Part shown: positions 17,005 through 24,109 of the stretch, in pieces
Layout: the number at the start of each line of letters is the position of its first letter
How positions within the stretch are numbered: position 1 is the stretch's first letter
Origin: an uncultured Planctomyces sp.
Lineage (GTDB): Bacteria; Planctomycetota; Planctomycetia; Planctomycetales; Planctomycetaceae
Reading direction: 5' to 3'
Assembly: GCA_937904325.1 (NCBI GenBank)
Contig: CALGTK010000349.1
Location: forward strand, 1-32,866
DNA: 32,866 nt
Program-made: the position numbers and the translations under genes
The notes under the pieces: generated by a model
The model's database searches: none
The model's input: the letters and a program-made list of their open reading frames with translations, nothing else
What the model was told of the DNA's origin: nothing

Positions 17005-17432
17005 TGTTATACCGCAAAGTCCAAATAAAGTTTCTCGGGACATGAACGTCAGCGAGGCCGACATCGCGGGTGCACGATGTTAATTCGGCTCGGAGCAACT
17101 GTAGTCGGTCGTGTGATTCAACGTTGCGGTGTGTCGCGCACGAAGAAACCTGGAGGGTTTCCGGCGACGAACTCACCAACCAGCGCGGCTACGATTATTG
17201 GCATCGGCGAAGCGAAGGAACTTGCCGCCTTAACTTCCGATACCCGAGCGGTCGCTGTTGTTTTTGCGAAATCGCTCAAATCCTCGATACAGTCACTACT
17301 CAAGCAGATCACAGGTTGCCGGATAATTTCGCATCGACTGATACGCCGGATTACCAATCCGTAGCACACGGAGAGGCTTGCCTCGCAGTTTTTAAAACCA
17401 AAGTCGTTCGTCACTTTAGACAAACGATGGGG
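17005..17432. other. Convergent intergenic region with paired inverted repeats
   Basis: About 430 bp between the ends of rimO and the FHA gene. Open frames on both strands look non-coding (no starts with ribosome-binding sites, poor composition). The notable content is the pair of inverted repeats at 17347-17384. Confidence 0.6.
17347..17384. repeat. Pair of adjacent inverted repeats, REP-like
   Basis: CGGATTACCAATCCG (17347-17361) is a perfect 6-bp-arm hairpin, and GAGGCTTGCCTC (17373-17384) a second perfect inverted repeat 11 bp further on. Read on the minus strand, the stretch gives a short peptide-like run, LRGKPLRVLRIGNPAYQS, directly after a stop codon. I suspect a copy of a dispersed intergenic element of this genome, but there is only one copy in the window. 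Confidence 0.4.
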
Positions 17433-18113
17433 TTATTCGTCGTCGCTGGACGGGTCGATCAGCTTCTTCAGGTATGTTGCAATATCCATCTCAAGCTGCA
17501 GCAACCGTTGCCAGGCGGCCCAGTCCATCTTGAAGGGCTGCTTTTCGTCACCCTCTGTTGGCGTAGATTTTCCAGCTTCGATCACCGATCGCAGTCTGTC
17601 GTGGAGATGTGCCAGCAGGTCGGATGTTTGTGCCACTTGCAGCGGCATAAGATCTCCCGGTAGCTCAGGTGGTCCATCAGGAAAGAGTCGCGGCAGGTCC
17701 TCGTCAGCGTCTCGTGAGCCACCAGCGGAAAAGCCGAACTCGTCTGATTCGAACGAGATTGTTCCGCCAGGTGATTCCTTGACGAGATCCTTTCGTTCCT
17801 GAATGTGCTGCTCGATCTCGTCCGCACTTCCAAAAAGCAACAGGCAGCGTCCGATTGAAACCTGGTCACCAATCCGCAGAACATGCATCTGGATCGGGTG
17901 ACCATTGACTCGAGTGCCGTTGGTGCTCTCTAGATCCGTCAGAATGACTCGCCCGCCATCTTCCTGGACTTTGGCGTGAAAGCGGCTGACGCGTTCGTCG
18001 TTAAGCTGAACGGCGTTGTCCTCTTCTCGACCGATCGTGATCGGGGGAAGCAGGTCGGCAAGAACCCGGCCACGTTCCATGCCTTCAAGAACTTGAAATG
18101 TGAGCAATGCCAT
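17433..18113 (-). CDS. FHA-domain protein
   Basis: The ATG at 18113 gives 226 aa starting MALLTFQVLEGMERG, the usual entry into an FHA domain; an in-frame GTG at 18188 would add 25 polar residues. The forkhead-associated domain (about residues 5-95) has all phosphothreonine-binding signatures: IGREEDNAVQL, RVSRFHAKV and DLESTNGTRVNG. It should therefore bind phosphothreonine peptides. The rest is an acidic linker, then a helical C-terminus (WAAWQRLLQLEMDIATYLKKL) with no catalytic motif. It lies about 105 bp downstream of the response regulator on the same strand, so the two may be cotranscribed; a shared signalling role is inference. Cytoplasmic: no signal or membrane segment. Confidence 0.9.
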   Translation of the reverse strand: MALLTFQVLEGMERGRVLADLLPPITIGREEDNAVQLNDERVSRFHAKVQEDGGRVILTDLESTNGTRVNGHPIQMHVLRIGDQVSIGRCLLLFGSADEIEQHIQERKDLVKESPGGTISFESDEFGFSAGGSRDADEDLPRLFPDGPPELPGDLMPLQVAQTSDLLAHLHDRLRSVIEAGKSTPTEGDEKQPFKMDWAAWQRLLQLEMDIATYLKKLIDPSSDDE

Positions 18114-18218
18114 ATCGCGTTCTTCAGTTTTTTGAGATGACAGCCGGACGTATGATGCCTCCGAAGTCGAATCAGCCTGCACACTCACTGATGAATCAGG
18201 AAGTCCGATTACTCATCA

Positions 18219-18635
18219 TCAGTTCATGGAACCGGCCGCAGAGGATACATCGGGACCGCCGTAAGTGGAATCGATCGCCGATGACACATTGGTCAAAAGT
18301 TCTCGCTTACGGACAGGTTTAGCCAGAACCGACCACACATCGACCTCGCGAGCCTGCTCACGAAGCTCGTCAGTCGCGTCCGATGTGCAGAGGATACACG
18401 GCAGGCTGGAGTCGATTTGCTTGACGATGCGAACAGTCTCGAGTCCGGTCAGCTTGTGCATATTCATGTCGATTAGAATCAGATCGACATGCTCACCCTC
18501 AACAATCTCGACAGCTTCTTCGCCGGAACCGGCCTCGAACAGCGAGAACAACGGCTCAAAGATCGCTCGCAGGACTTCCCGGAAGCCTGCGTCATCATCA
18601 GCAATTAGCAGTTGATAGGGTTCTGTTCGCTTCAC
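18219..18635 (-). CDS. Single-domain response regulator (receiver only)
   Basis: 138 aa, beginning at a GTG (18635), the only start available before the receiver domain. The receiver has the full phosphotransfer set: acidic Asp13-Asp14-Asp15 in LLIADDDAGF, phospho-acceptor Asp56 in LILIDMNM, Thr84/Ser85 in LCTSDA and Lys106-Pro107 in LAKPV. No output domain follows, only about 15 disordered residues. Such CheY-like proteins signal by protein contact. No kinase is adjacent (the histidine kinase of this window is 5.5 kb away). The FHA gene follows on the same strand. Confidence 0.9.
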   Translation of the reverse strand: MKRTEPYQLLIADDDAGFREVLRAIFEPLFSLFEAGSGEEAVEIVEGEHVDLILIDMNMHKLTGLETVRIVKQIDSSLPCILCTSDATDELREQAREVDVWSVLAKPVRKRELLTNVSSAIDSTYGGPDVSSAAGSMN

Positions 18636-18843
18636 GCCGTGGTTACCCGCGGAGAGTTTGAAAGCTGGACTCAGAGAACCAGTTGTAACTGGCTTCGGAC
18701 TGACTGAAAAGTGACAACTACCGATACCAGAGGACCAACGAGACTGTCAATAGCGGAGTAAAGTTCACAGTTTGAATTTATTCGCTGTTGTTCGTAATTG
18801 ACCATTCGCGAGTTGTAATCTGCCACTACTCGTCTCGAAGATT

Positions 18844-18871
18844 GCCCGGCGGCCAGAAATGCCGGCCGGGC
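18844..18871. repeat. GC-rich intergenic hairpin
   Basis: GCCCGGCGGC (18844-18853) pairs with GCCGGCCGGGC (18861-18871) with one bulged G and a 7-nt loop. It lies 27 bp beyond the stop of the DUF1080 gene at 18899 but has no T run on either strand. It could stabilise a 3' end or be a dispersed repeat. Confidence 0.45.
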
Positions 18872-18898
18872 GAAGCGGTATTCGACTTCAGCAGCAAA

Positions 18899-19525
18899 TC
18901 AGTCGAGGCGTTTCACTCGGATGTTCTTAAAGTAAACGATACTTCCCGGATCGTGTGCCTGCAGTGCGAAAGTGCCTTTGTCGAGCTTTCGCGTGAACTG
19001 CTTGCCAGCCTTTGTGCCTTCAGGTTCGGTGTATTCCACAACCGTTTTGTCATCAACTTTGATCGTGACCGTGTTGTCCTTCACGATGACGTGCTCGGTA
19101 AACCACACGTCATCCTTCGCTGGAGCTGGATTCACGTCTTTGACCGCGTAGAGGCTGCCCGTCTTACGTGGGTCTTTCTTGTAGGTATTGTTGACCTGAA
19201 CTTCAAAACCGTACTTCGGCCAGCCCTCTTTCTGGTATTTCGTGTGGAAGTAAATTCCGCCGTTCGAGTTCTTTTTCGTCATCACATCGACTTTGAGTTC
19301 GAAGTTGATGAACGGCTTGTCATCGCCAACGTAAAACAGGTGAGCACGGTTTCCGTGCGCTTTGAACGTTCCGTTTTCTACCGTCCAACTGTCTTCGTTT
19401 TCGGCAGCTTTCTTCCAACCTTTAAACGACTTCCCGTCGTCGAGGCGTTTGAATCCGTCCTCGGCGAATGACTGAGCGGAAGCGGCAACAATCGCTAACA
19501 ATGTAAGGATGGCTGTTTTCGGCAT
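18899..19525 (-). CDS. Secreted DUF1080 (3-keto-disaccharide hydrolase-like) protein
   Basis: 208 aa, ATG at 19525, with a signal peptide ending near SFAEDG (about residue 21). The rest is one DUF1080 domain (PF06439, concanavalin-like jelly roll): FKRLDDGKSFKGWK, SWTVENGTFKAHG, NFELKVDVMTKKNSNGGIYFHTKYQ, YGFEVQVNN, WFTEHVIVKDNTVTIKVDDKTVVEY and the closing GTFALQAHDPGSIVYFKNIRVKRL. Some members hydrolyse 3-keto-glycosides; others may only bind glycans. GAGAAAG upstream may serve as the ribosome-binding site. It is one of two DUF1080 genes here, the other at 20655-21467. Confidence 0.93.
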   Translation of the reverse strand: MPKTAILTLLAIVAASAQSFAEDGFKRLDDGKSFKGWKKAAENEDSWTVENGTFKAHGNRAHLFYVGDDKPFINFELKVDVMTKKNSNGGIYFHTKYQKEGWPKYGFEVQVNNTYKKDPRKTGSLYAVKDVNPAPAKDDVWFTEHVIVKDNTVTIKVDDKTVVEYTEPEGTKAGKQFTRKLDKGTFALQAHDPGSIVYFKNIRVKRLD

Positions 19526-19831
19526 CGATTGGCTTTCTCAATGAGGCGGGATAGTTCGTCAAGGTGAGGAACCGCAAGAACTTTGGGCTCCGTAGAACGC
19601 TCAATTCAAAGGGAGACGGCAACAATCTGCAAGTCATCGGGCCTCCGCCGCCGAAATCAATTAAGAGACAAGCTGCATCGCCTGTCTTGATGAATTCGGG
19701 ACGGTGTCATACCGTCCCCCTACTTCACAGCGAGCGTCGCAAAATCGAGGCACACGGAAGTGGCTTTTGAGACGCCCAGGACCAATCAATCGAACGAATC
19801 AATTCGTGACAAATTGAAAGAAGGCTCAAGG
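19526..19831. other. Divergent intergenic region with a hairpin
   Basis: About 300 bp between the divergent DUF1080 and zinc-ribbon genes. I see no gene. A perfect 8-bp hairpin lies at 19698-19718. Confidence 0.55.
19698..19718. repeat. Perfect 8-bp intergenic hairpin
   Basis: GGGACGGT (19698-19705) and ACCGTCCC (19711-19718) pair perfectly around GTCAT. It lies upstream of both divergent genes and has no T run, so it is more likely a dispersed repeat or protein-binding site than a terminator. Confidence 0.45.
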
Positions 19832-20164
19832 ATGAGCGATCTGAAAATCTACTGGCCGGAAAGCGAACCCGCCGCAACCGCGACGGAATCGAATGATGCA
19901 GACATCCGTGCCGCATCCAACGAGCCAGACATCTACTCTTTCGCCGAGTGGATCGACAAACTGAGAAGTCCTGAATCGAATCGGTCAGCACTCCGAGCTC
20001 AACGCCTGAATTCGAACCAGACATGTCCGGACTGCACCCGAGCCGGAGTTTTGCCGCTAGTGCTCAACGACGGTCGCATGGACGGTTCGGGACGCTTAGT
20101 TCCGGGCTCCGCGACGCTCGTCGGATTTCGCTGCGACTCCTGCAGCCATGAATGGTCGGTCTAA
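19832..20164 (+). CDS. Small zinc-ribbon protein
   Basis: 110 aa from the ATG at 19832 (MSDLKIYWPESEP), with an AAGAAGG-type ribosome-binding site upstream; the frame is open further back but without such a site. The N-terminal half is acidic and probably disordered apart from a short helix (FAEWIDKLR). The C-terminal half carries CPDC (Cys65, Cys68) and CDSC (Cys101, Cys104), a typical four-cysteine zinc ribbon, ending in HEWSV. I do not recognise a named family; such proteins commonly bind nucleic acid or a protein partner. It is the only plus-strand gene in the right half of the window. Confidence 0.75.
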   Translation: MSDLKIYWPESEPAATATESNDADIRAASNEPDIYSFAEWIDKLRSPESNRSALRAQRLNSNQTCPDCTRAGVLPLVLNDGRMDGSGRLVPGSATLVGFRCDSCSHEWSV

Positions 20165-20327
20165 ATCAGCACTCGAAAGCTCTAATAGGCTCCGCGCAAG
20201 CAACAGCCCCAATCGGACAACGGCCAAAACTGGCTGCCGGCACATTGGGGCATTTGCATATAGAATTTCGAGTCTCACTCTCGGCTGGACACTGTGAAAC
20301 GGCATCCAAACCGGCAGGGACTCGTCA

Positions 20328-20417
20328 TTACTTCTTACGATGTCGAATCTTAGCTCGATTACGACGTTTTGTACTTCCGATCTTACGACGGCCTTTACCA
20401 GTTCTCTTTGTCCCCAT
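20328..20417 (-). CDS. 29-aa very basic ribosomal-type protein
   Basis: A 29-codon gene, ATG at 20417 to TAA at 20328. The protein begins MGTKRTGKGRRKIGSTKRRN and ends AKIRHRKK; about half of its residues are Lys or Arg and it has no acidic residue. The ribosome-binding site is strong: GAGGAG at 20427-20432, 9 nt before the ATG. Composition, size and start context match the tiny basic ribosomal proteins (bTHX-like or COX24/mS38/bS22-like groups), but I cannot assign it to one of them. A perfect palindrome lies just upstream (20450-20462). It is separated from the next minus-strand gene by about 240 bp, so it probably has its own promoter. It is short enough to be skipped by gene finders with a length cutoff. 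Confidence 0.75.
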   Translation of the reverse strand: MGTKRTGKGRRKIGSTKRRNRAKIRHRKK

Positions 20418-20449
20418 TTCGGGCAACTCCTCGGTAATCTAAAAAACTC

Positions 20450-20462
20450 GGTGCAATGCACC
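20450..20462. promoter_or_regulatory. Palindrome upstream of the 29-aa gene
   Basis: GGTGCAATGCACC: perfect 6-bp arms around one base, about 33 bp before the start codon. Possible operator or leader hairpin; position is the only evidence. Confidence 0.3.
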
Positions 20463-20654
20463 TGTGAATTTGGGTTGCAAACTAAAAGGCACCAGTCAAG
20501 CGACCGATACGCGAACAAGCAACTCTATCAGTGATCGACCGTCGGATCAACGCAGACCATTCTGGATGCAGCCAACCTGATCTTTCGAGCATTCGTGGAT
20601 AGCACACGTCGCGAAACTCCGGCAGATCGTACTTCTCGCACCAAAGGTAACCGT

Positions 20655-21467
20655 TCAAACTGATTCAGGTGTCGCCGGCTCTTGCGGGCGACCTCCCAGT
20701 TGTTCACCTTTCGGAGCGTGGACGTTCTCACGGATCCAGATATTGCGGAAGCGGGTCTTGTTCCCGTGAAACTGCAGCGACAGCGATTCCTTCTCGCCGT
20801 GTTTCGCGTAGCTCGCTGGAGCGACGTACGAAGTGCCACCCTGCAGCTCAAAATGGTTCTGAACGACGATCCCGTTCTGCAGGACAGTCACGTAGCCGGA
20901 AGTCTTCACCGAACCGTCGTCGTTGAATCCTGGAGCAGTAAAGATGATGTCGTACGTCTGCCACTCGCCTGGTTTTCGACAGGCATTAACGATCGGCGGT
21001 GTCTGCTTGTAAATCGCCGCGCACTGCCCGTCGTAGTAAGTCGTGTTCTCGTGCGAGTCGAGTACCTGCACTTCATAACGGCCCATCAGATAGACGCCGC
21101 TGTTACCTCGCCCCTGACCGTTCCCTTTCACTTCAAATGGCGTTGCGAACTCGAGGTGCAACTGACAGTCGCCGAACTTCTGCTTCGTGTTGATACTGCC
21201 GCCTGCCGTCGTTGCTGCACCGTCTTCGATAATCCACTTCTCGCCACCGTTCCAGGCATCGAGGCTCTTGCCATCGAACAGGACGATCGCATCCGACGGG
21301 ACCTGATTCGACCCGCCTGGATCAATAATTGTCGGCTCCTGCCAGTAGATACCGCTCTTGTACTCTTTCCAGAACAGGGCGGCAGTCAGAGTACCGCTGC
21401 ATGACAGAAGTAGAACAAGCGTCGAAACAAGAAACAGCTGTACGAGTGGTCGATTTGATGAGTGCAT
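20655..21467 (-). CDS. DUF1080-domain lipoprotein
   Basis: 270 aa, ATG at 21467 with AGGAAA 9 nt upstream. The N-terminus is a lipoprotein-type signal: hydrophobic LFLVSTLVLLLSC, with Cys23 as likely lipidation site. The DUF1080 domain (about 55-255) shows IVLFDGKSLDAWNGGEKWIIEDGAA, FGDCQLHLEFATPF, GRGNSGVYLMGRYEVQVLDS, CRKPGEWQTYDIIFTAPGF and LSLQFHGNKTRFRNIWIRE. This is the larger DUF1080 subtype, in which GNSGVYLMGRYEVQ is characteristic. Activity on 3-keto-glycosides is known for some relatives; the substrate here is unknown. It lies 38 bp downstream of ftsY and is probably cotranscribed with it and the sugar kinase. Confidence 0.93.
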   Translation of the reverse strand: MHSSNRPLVQLFLVSTLVLLLSCSGTLTAALFWKEYKSGIYWQEPTIIDPGGSNQVPSDAIVLFDGKSLDAWNGGEKWIIEDGAATTAGGSINTKQKFGDCQLHLEFATPFEVKGNGQGRGNSGVYLMGRYEVQVLDSHENTTYYDGQCAAIYKQTPPIVNACRKPGEWQTYDIIFTAPGFNDDGSVKTSGYVTVLQNGIVVQNHFELQGGTSYVAPASYAKHGEKESLSLQFHGNKTRFRNIWIRENVHAPKGEQLGGRPQEPATPESV

Positions 21468-21505
21468 GGTGATTGTTTCCTGATGAATTCATTCTTCAAT
21501 TCGTT

Positions 21506-22453
21506 TTATGCTTCTTTGTCGATGAGGGCGTCGACGAAGTTATCTGGATCAAAGACTTCCAGGTCGTCGATCTGCTCGCCGAGGCCGACATACTTAACGG
21601 GAATTCCCATCGTCTGACGAATCGCAATCGCCACTCCGCCTTTAGCTGAACCATCCAACTTGGCAAGAACGAGCCCCGTACATTCGACTACTTCCGAAAA
21701 GTGCTTCGCCTGGCTAAGTCCGTTCTGGCCAGTAGTCGCGTCCAGAACGAGCAATGCTTCATGCGGTGCCTCGGGGATCCGCTTTGCGATAACGCGATAA
21801 ATCTTGTGCAGCTCGTCCATCAGATTCTGATGAGTCTGCAACCGTCCGGCGGTATCGATAATGATGACGTCGACGCCTTTTTCGACGCCGACATCGCAAC
21901 CGGTGTACGCAACACTGGCAGGATCGGTGCCAGCCGGTTTGGTGACGATCTCACAACCCAGTCGCTCGCTCCACATAGTGAGTTGCTCGACCGCCGCCGC
22001 GCGAAAAGTGTCGCCAGCAGCCAGCAGCACCGACTTACCCGACTTCTGAATCAAATTCGCGAGCTTTGCGATCGACGTCGTCTTACCAACTCCGTTGACG
22101 CCGGAAACAAGAATAACAGTCGGCCCATCACTCTGTAGATTCAACGGCGAAACCGGATTATCAGAATCGTACAGGACGTCTTCGTCGCCCTTGAGCAGCG
22201 ATCGAAGTTTCGCTTTGACCGTGCTCCAAATCGCTTCGACGTCGACCGTTCGTCCACCATGCTTTTCTCGAACTTCGGTGACGATTTCCTGAGCGGCTGC
22301 AAACCCCATGTCTGAAAGCAGTAGTCGCTTTTCGAATTCCTGCAGCTTCGGCTCGTCCAGGATCTCACCCGCTTTAAACAAGTCACGAACATCAGTTCGC
22401 AACAGGTCCGTTGTCTTCTTGAGAGCTCCTTTGAGCTTTCCGAAAAATCCCAT
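21506..22453 (-). CDS. ftsY: Signal recognition particle receptor FtsY
   Basis: SRP-type GTPase receptor that docks ribosome-SRP complexes at the membrane. 315 aa, ATG at 22453. The N-domain helices (about 1-95) are followed by the G domain: P-loop GVNGVGKT (118-125), DTFRAAAVEQL (148-158), DTAGR (200-204), LDATTGQNG (237-245) and the guanine-specificity motif as AKLDGSAKGG (264-273; usually TKLD). The long acidic A domain of E. coli FtsY is absent; the protein starts with an amphipathic basic helix (MGFFGKLKGALKKT) that could serve for membrane targeting. It is 39 bp downstream of the kinase gene and 38 bp upstream of the DUF1080 lipoprotein gene. Confidence 0.97.
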   Translation of the reverse strand: MGFFGKLKGALKKTTDLLRTDVRDLFKAGEILDEPKLQEFEKRLLLSDMGFAAAQEIVTEVREKHGGRTVDVEAIWSTVKAKLRSLLKGDEDVLYDSDNPVSPLNLQSDGPTVILVSGVNGVGKTTSIAKLANLIQKSGKSVLLAAGDTFRAAAVEQLTMWSERLGCEIVTKPAGTDPASVAYTGCDVGVEKGVDVIIIDTAGRLQTHQNLMDELHKIYRVIAKRIPEAPHEALLVLDATTGQNGLSQAKHFSEVVECTGLVLAKLDGSAKGGVAIAIRQTMGIPVKYVGLGEQIDDLEVFDPDNFVDALIDKEA

Positions 22454-22492
22454 CTCTGTGTTTTCTCCGATTCCGCCGCGTACGGACGGTAA

Positions 22493-23989
22493 CTACTTGT
22501 TGATCTGACTTTTTAGTTCATCGAGTTTCGCGGCGGCACCATCCCAGGCGTCGCGATCCGACGGTTCGTAATCTTTGAGTTGCGACGACGCGCGAACGAC
22601 GTCACGGATATCGCTCAGTGATCCGATTTCGCCAGCGGTCCTGGCCTGAATGAGAATATTACCGATTCCTGTTCCTTCGTCCGGCCCCGCGACGACCGAA
22701 CATCCACAGGCGTCTGCCGTAAACTGGTTGAGTAGTTCATTCTTCGTGCCGCCGCCCACGATGTGCACAACTTCAACTTTCGACGCTTCAAGTTCTTCCA
22801 TCCAGCGTAGAACCTGGCGGTATTTCAAAGCGAGAGCTTCCAGGCAACATCTGGCCATCTGACCATCGGTCTCCGGCTCTGGCTGCCCGGTTTCGCGACA
22901 CCAACTCGCGATCGCCGATGGCATGTCGTCGGGACTGAGAAATCGGCTGTCATCAGGGTCAATGAGTGAGCGGAATGCCGGAGCATCCGAGGCAAGCTGC
23001 GTCAGCGTTGTATAGTCGTACGATCGGCCTTGACGCTTAAATGACGCTCGGCATTGTTGAACCAGCCACAGCCCCATGATATTTTTGAGCAGCCGGTACG
23101 TTCCGTCGACTCCGCCTTCATTCGTAACGTTCAATTCCAAAGCTCGCGGCGAGGTGTTTGCCCTGGGTATCTCCAGCCCCATCAACGACCAGGTTCCCGA
23201 GCTGATGTAAGCCCAATTCGACGAGCACGTTTTCTGAGTCGGCACTGCCACCACCGCCGACCCCGTGTCATGAGTTGCCGGAGCTACGACATTGAATCGC
23301 GAGCAGCCAGCATTTCGAGCAACGTCTTCTCTGAGTGTCCCAAGGTTCGTTCCGGGATCGACGACGTTCGGAAACATCTGCGTCGGCAGGCCAATTTTCC
23401 GCAGCATGTCAAACGCCCAGTCGCGAGTCGTCGCATTGAAACACTGGCTGGTTGTTGCGTTGGTGAACTCGACGACTTTGCTTCCAGACAGCAGCCAGTT
23501 CAGAAAATCGGGGATCATGAGGAACGTCGCCGCCTGCTCCATCAATGCCGGATTCCTGTGATTCATTGCGACGAGCTGATAAAGCGTATTGATCTCCATG
23601 AATTGGAGCCCCGTCTGCGCAAAAATCTCAGCCCGGGGCACCTGCGTAAACGAGTGCTCCATCATGCCGGTCGTTCGCGAATCCCGATAGCAGTACGGTA
23701 ACCCAAGCAGCTCTTCCGTTTCGGAAAGCAGAGCGAAGTCAACGCCCCAGGTATCAACGCCGATCGACTGAATCGAGTCGCCGAACTCCGTTGCACCTTT
23801 CGCAATGCCCGTTTGAATCTCCCGCCAGAGATTCACGAGATCCCAACGCAATGTTCCGCCAACCGAGACCGGGCCGTTGCGAAACCGATGCAGTTCCTGA
23901 GTTCGTACGGTTGTACCGTCGAACAATCCGGCCAGGACGCGACCACTTTCCGCACCAAGATCCACGCAAAGGTAACACTGCTGAGCCAT
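22493..23989 (-). CDS. rhaB: FGGY-family carbohydrate kinase, rhamnulokinase-like
   Basis: 498 aa, ATG at 23989. Two-lobed FGGY kinase: the first ATP/sugar motif is [18 protein letters not shown], followed by [12 protein letters not shown] with the catalytic-type Asp, [16 protein letters not shown], and [11 protein letters not shown]; the C-terminal lobe has [24 protein letters not shown] and [36 protein letters not shown] and the YCYRDSRT stretch are those of rhamnulokinase, which phosphorylates L-rhamnulose; fuculokinase is a less likely alternative. No isomerase or aldolase of the pathway is in the window. The gene is upstream of ftsY with 39 bp between, so a shared transcript is likely. 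Confidence 0.9.
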   Translation of the reverse strand: MAQQCYLCVDLGAESGRVLAGLFDGTTVRTQELHRFRNGPVSVGGTLRWDLVNLWREIQTGIAKGATEFGDSIQSIGVDTWGVDFALLSETEELLGLPYCYRDSRTTGMMEHSFTQVPRAEIFAQTGLQFMEINTLYQLVAMNHRNPALMEQAATFLMIPDFLNWLLSGSKVVEFTNATTSQCFNATTRDWAFDMLRKIGLPTQMFPNVVDPGTNLGTLREDVARNAGCSRFNVVAPATHDTGSAVVAVPTQKTCSSNWAYISSGTWSLMGLEIPRANTSPRALELNVTNEGGVDGTYRLLKNIMGLWLVQQCRASFKRQGRSYDYTTLTQLASDAPAFRSLIDPDDSRFLSPDDMPSAIASWCRETGQPEPETDGQMARCCLEALALKYRQVLRWMEELEASKVEVVHIVGGGTKNELLNQFTADACGCSVVAGPDEGTGIGNILIQARTAGEIGSLSDIRDVVRASSQLKDYEPSDRDAWDGAAAKLDELKSQINK

Positions 23990-24109
23990 CGGACGACGCT
24001 CCGCGATTCATTAAACATTCAGGACCGACGAGACCATCGCAGGGTGCGTCTCGACACACTTTTCCGTCTGGAAGACGCAGATAATAGCGGCCGCCTGGCA
24101 ACACGTGAA

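Noticed and set aside
16279-17064. 261-codon minus-strand open frame opposite rimO
   Set aside because: Shadow of the rimO coding frame; no start signal and no recognisable domain, while rimO is complete.
17070-17663. 197-codon plus-strand frame after rimO
   Set aside because: It runs into the FHA gene in antisense and its translation is Cys/Arg-rich without motifs.
18788-19471. 227-codon plus-strand open frame opposite the DUF1080 gene
   Set aside because: Antisense to a clear DUF1080 domain; the translation is a mirror artefact of its codon usage.
20682-21404. 240-codon plus-strand open frame opposite the second DUF1080 gene
   Set aside because: Antisense shadow of a well-supported lipoprotein gene.
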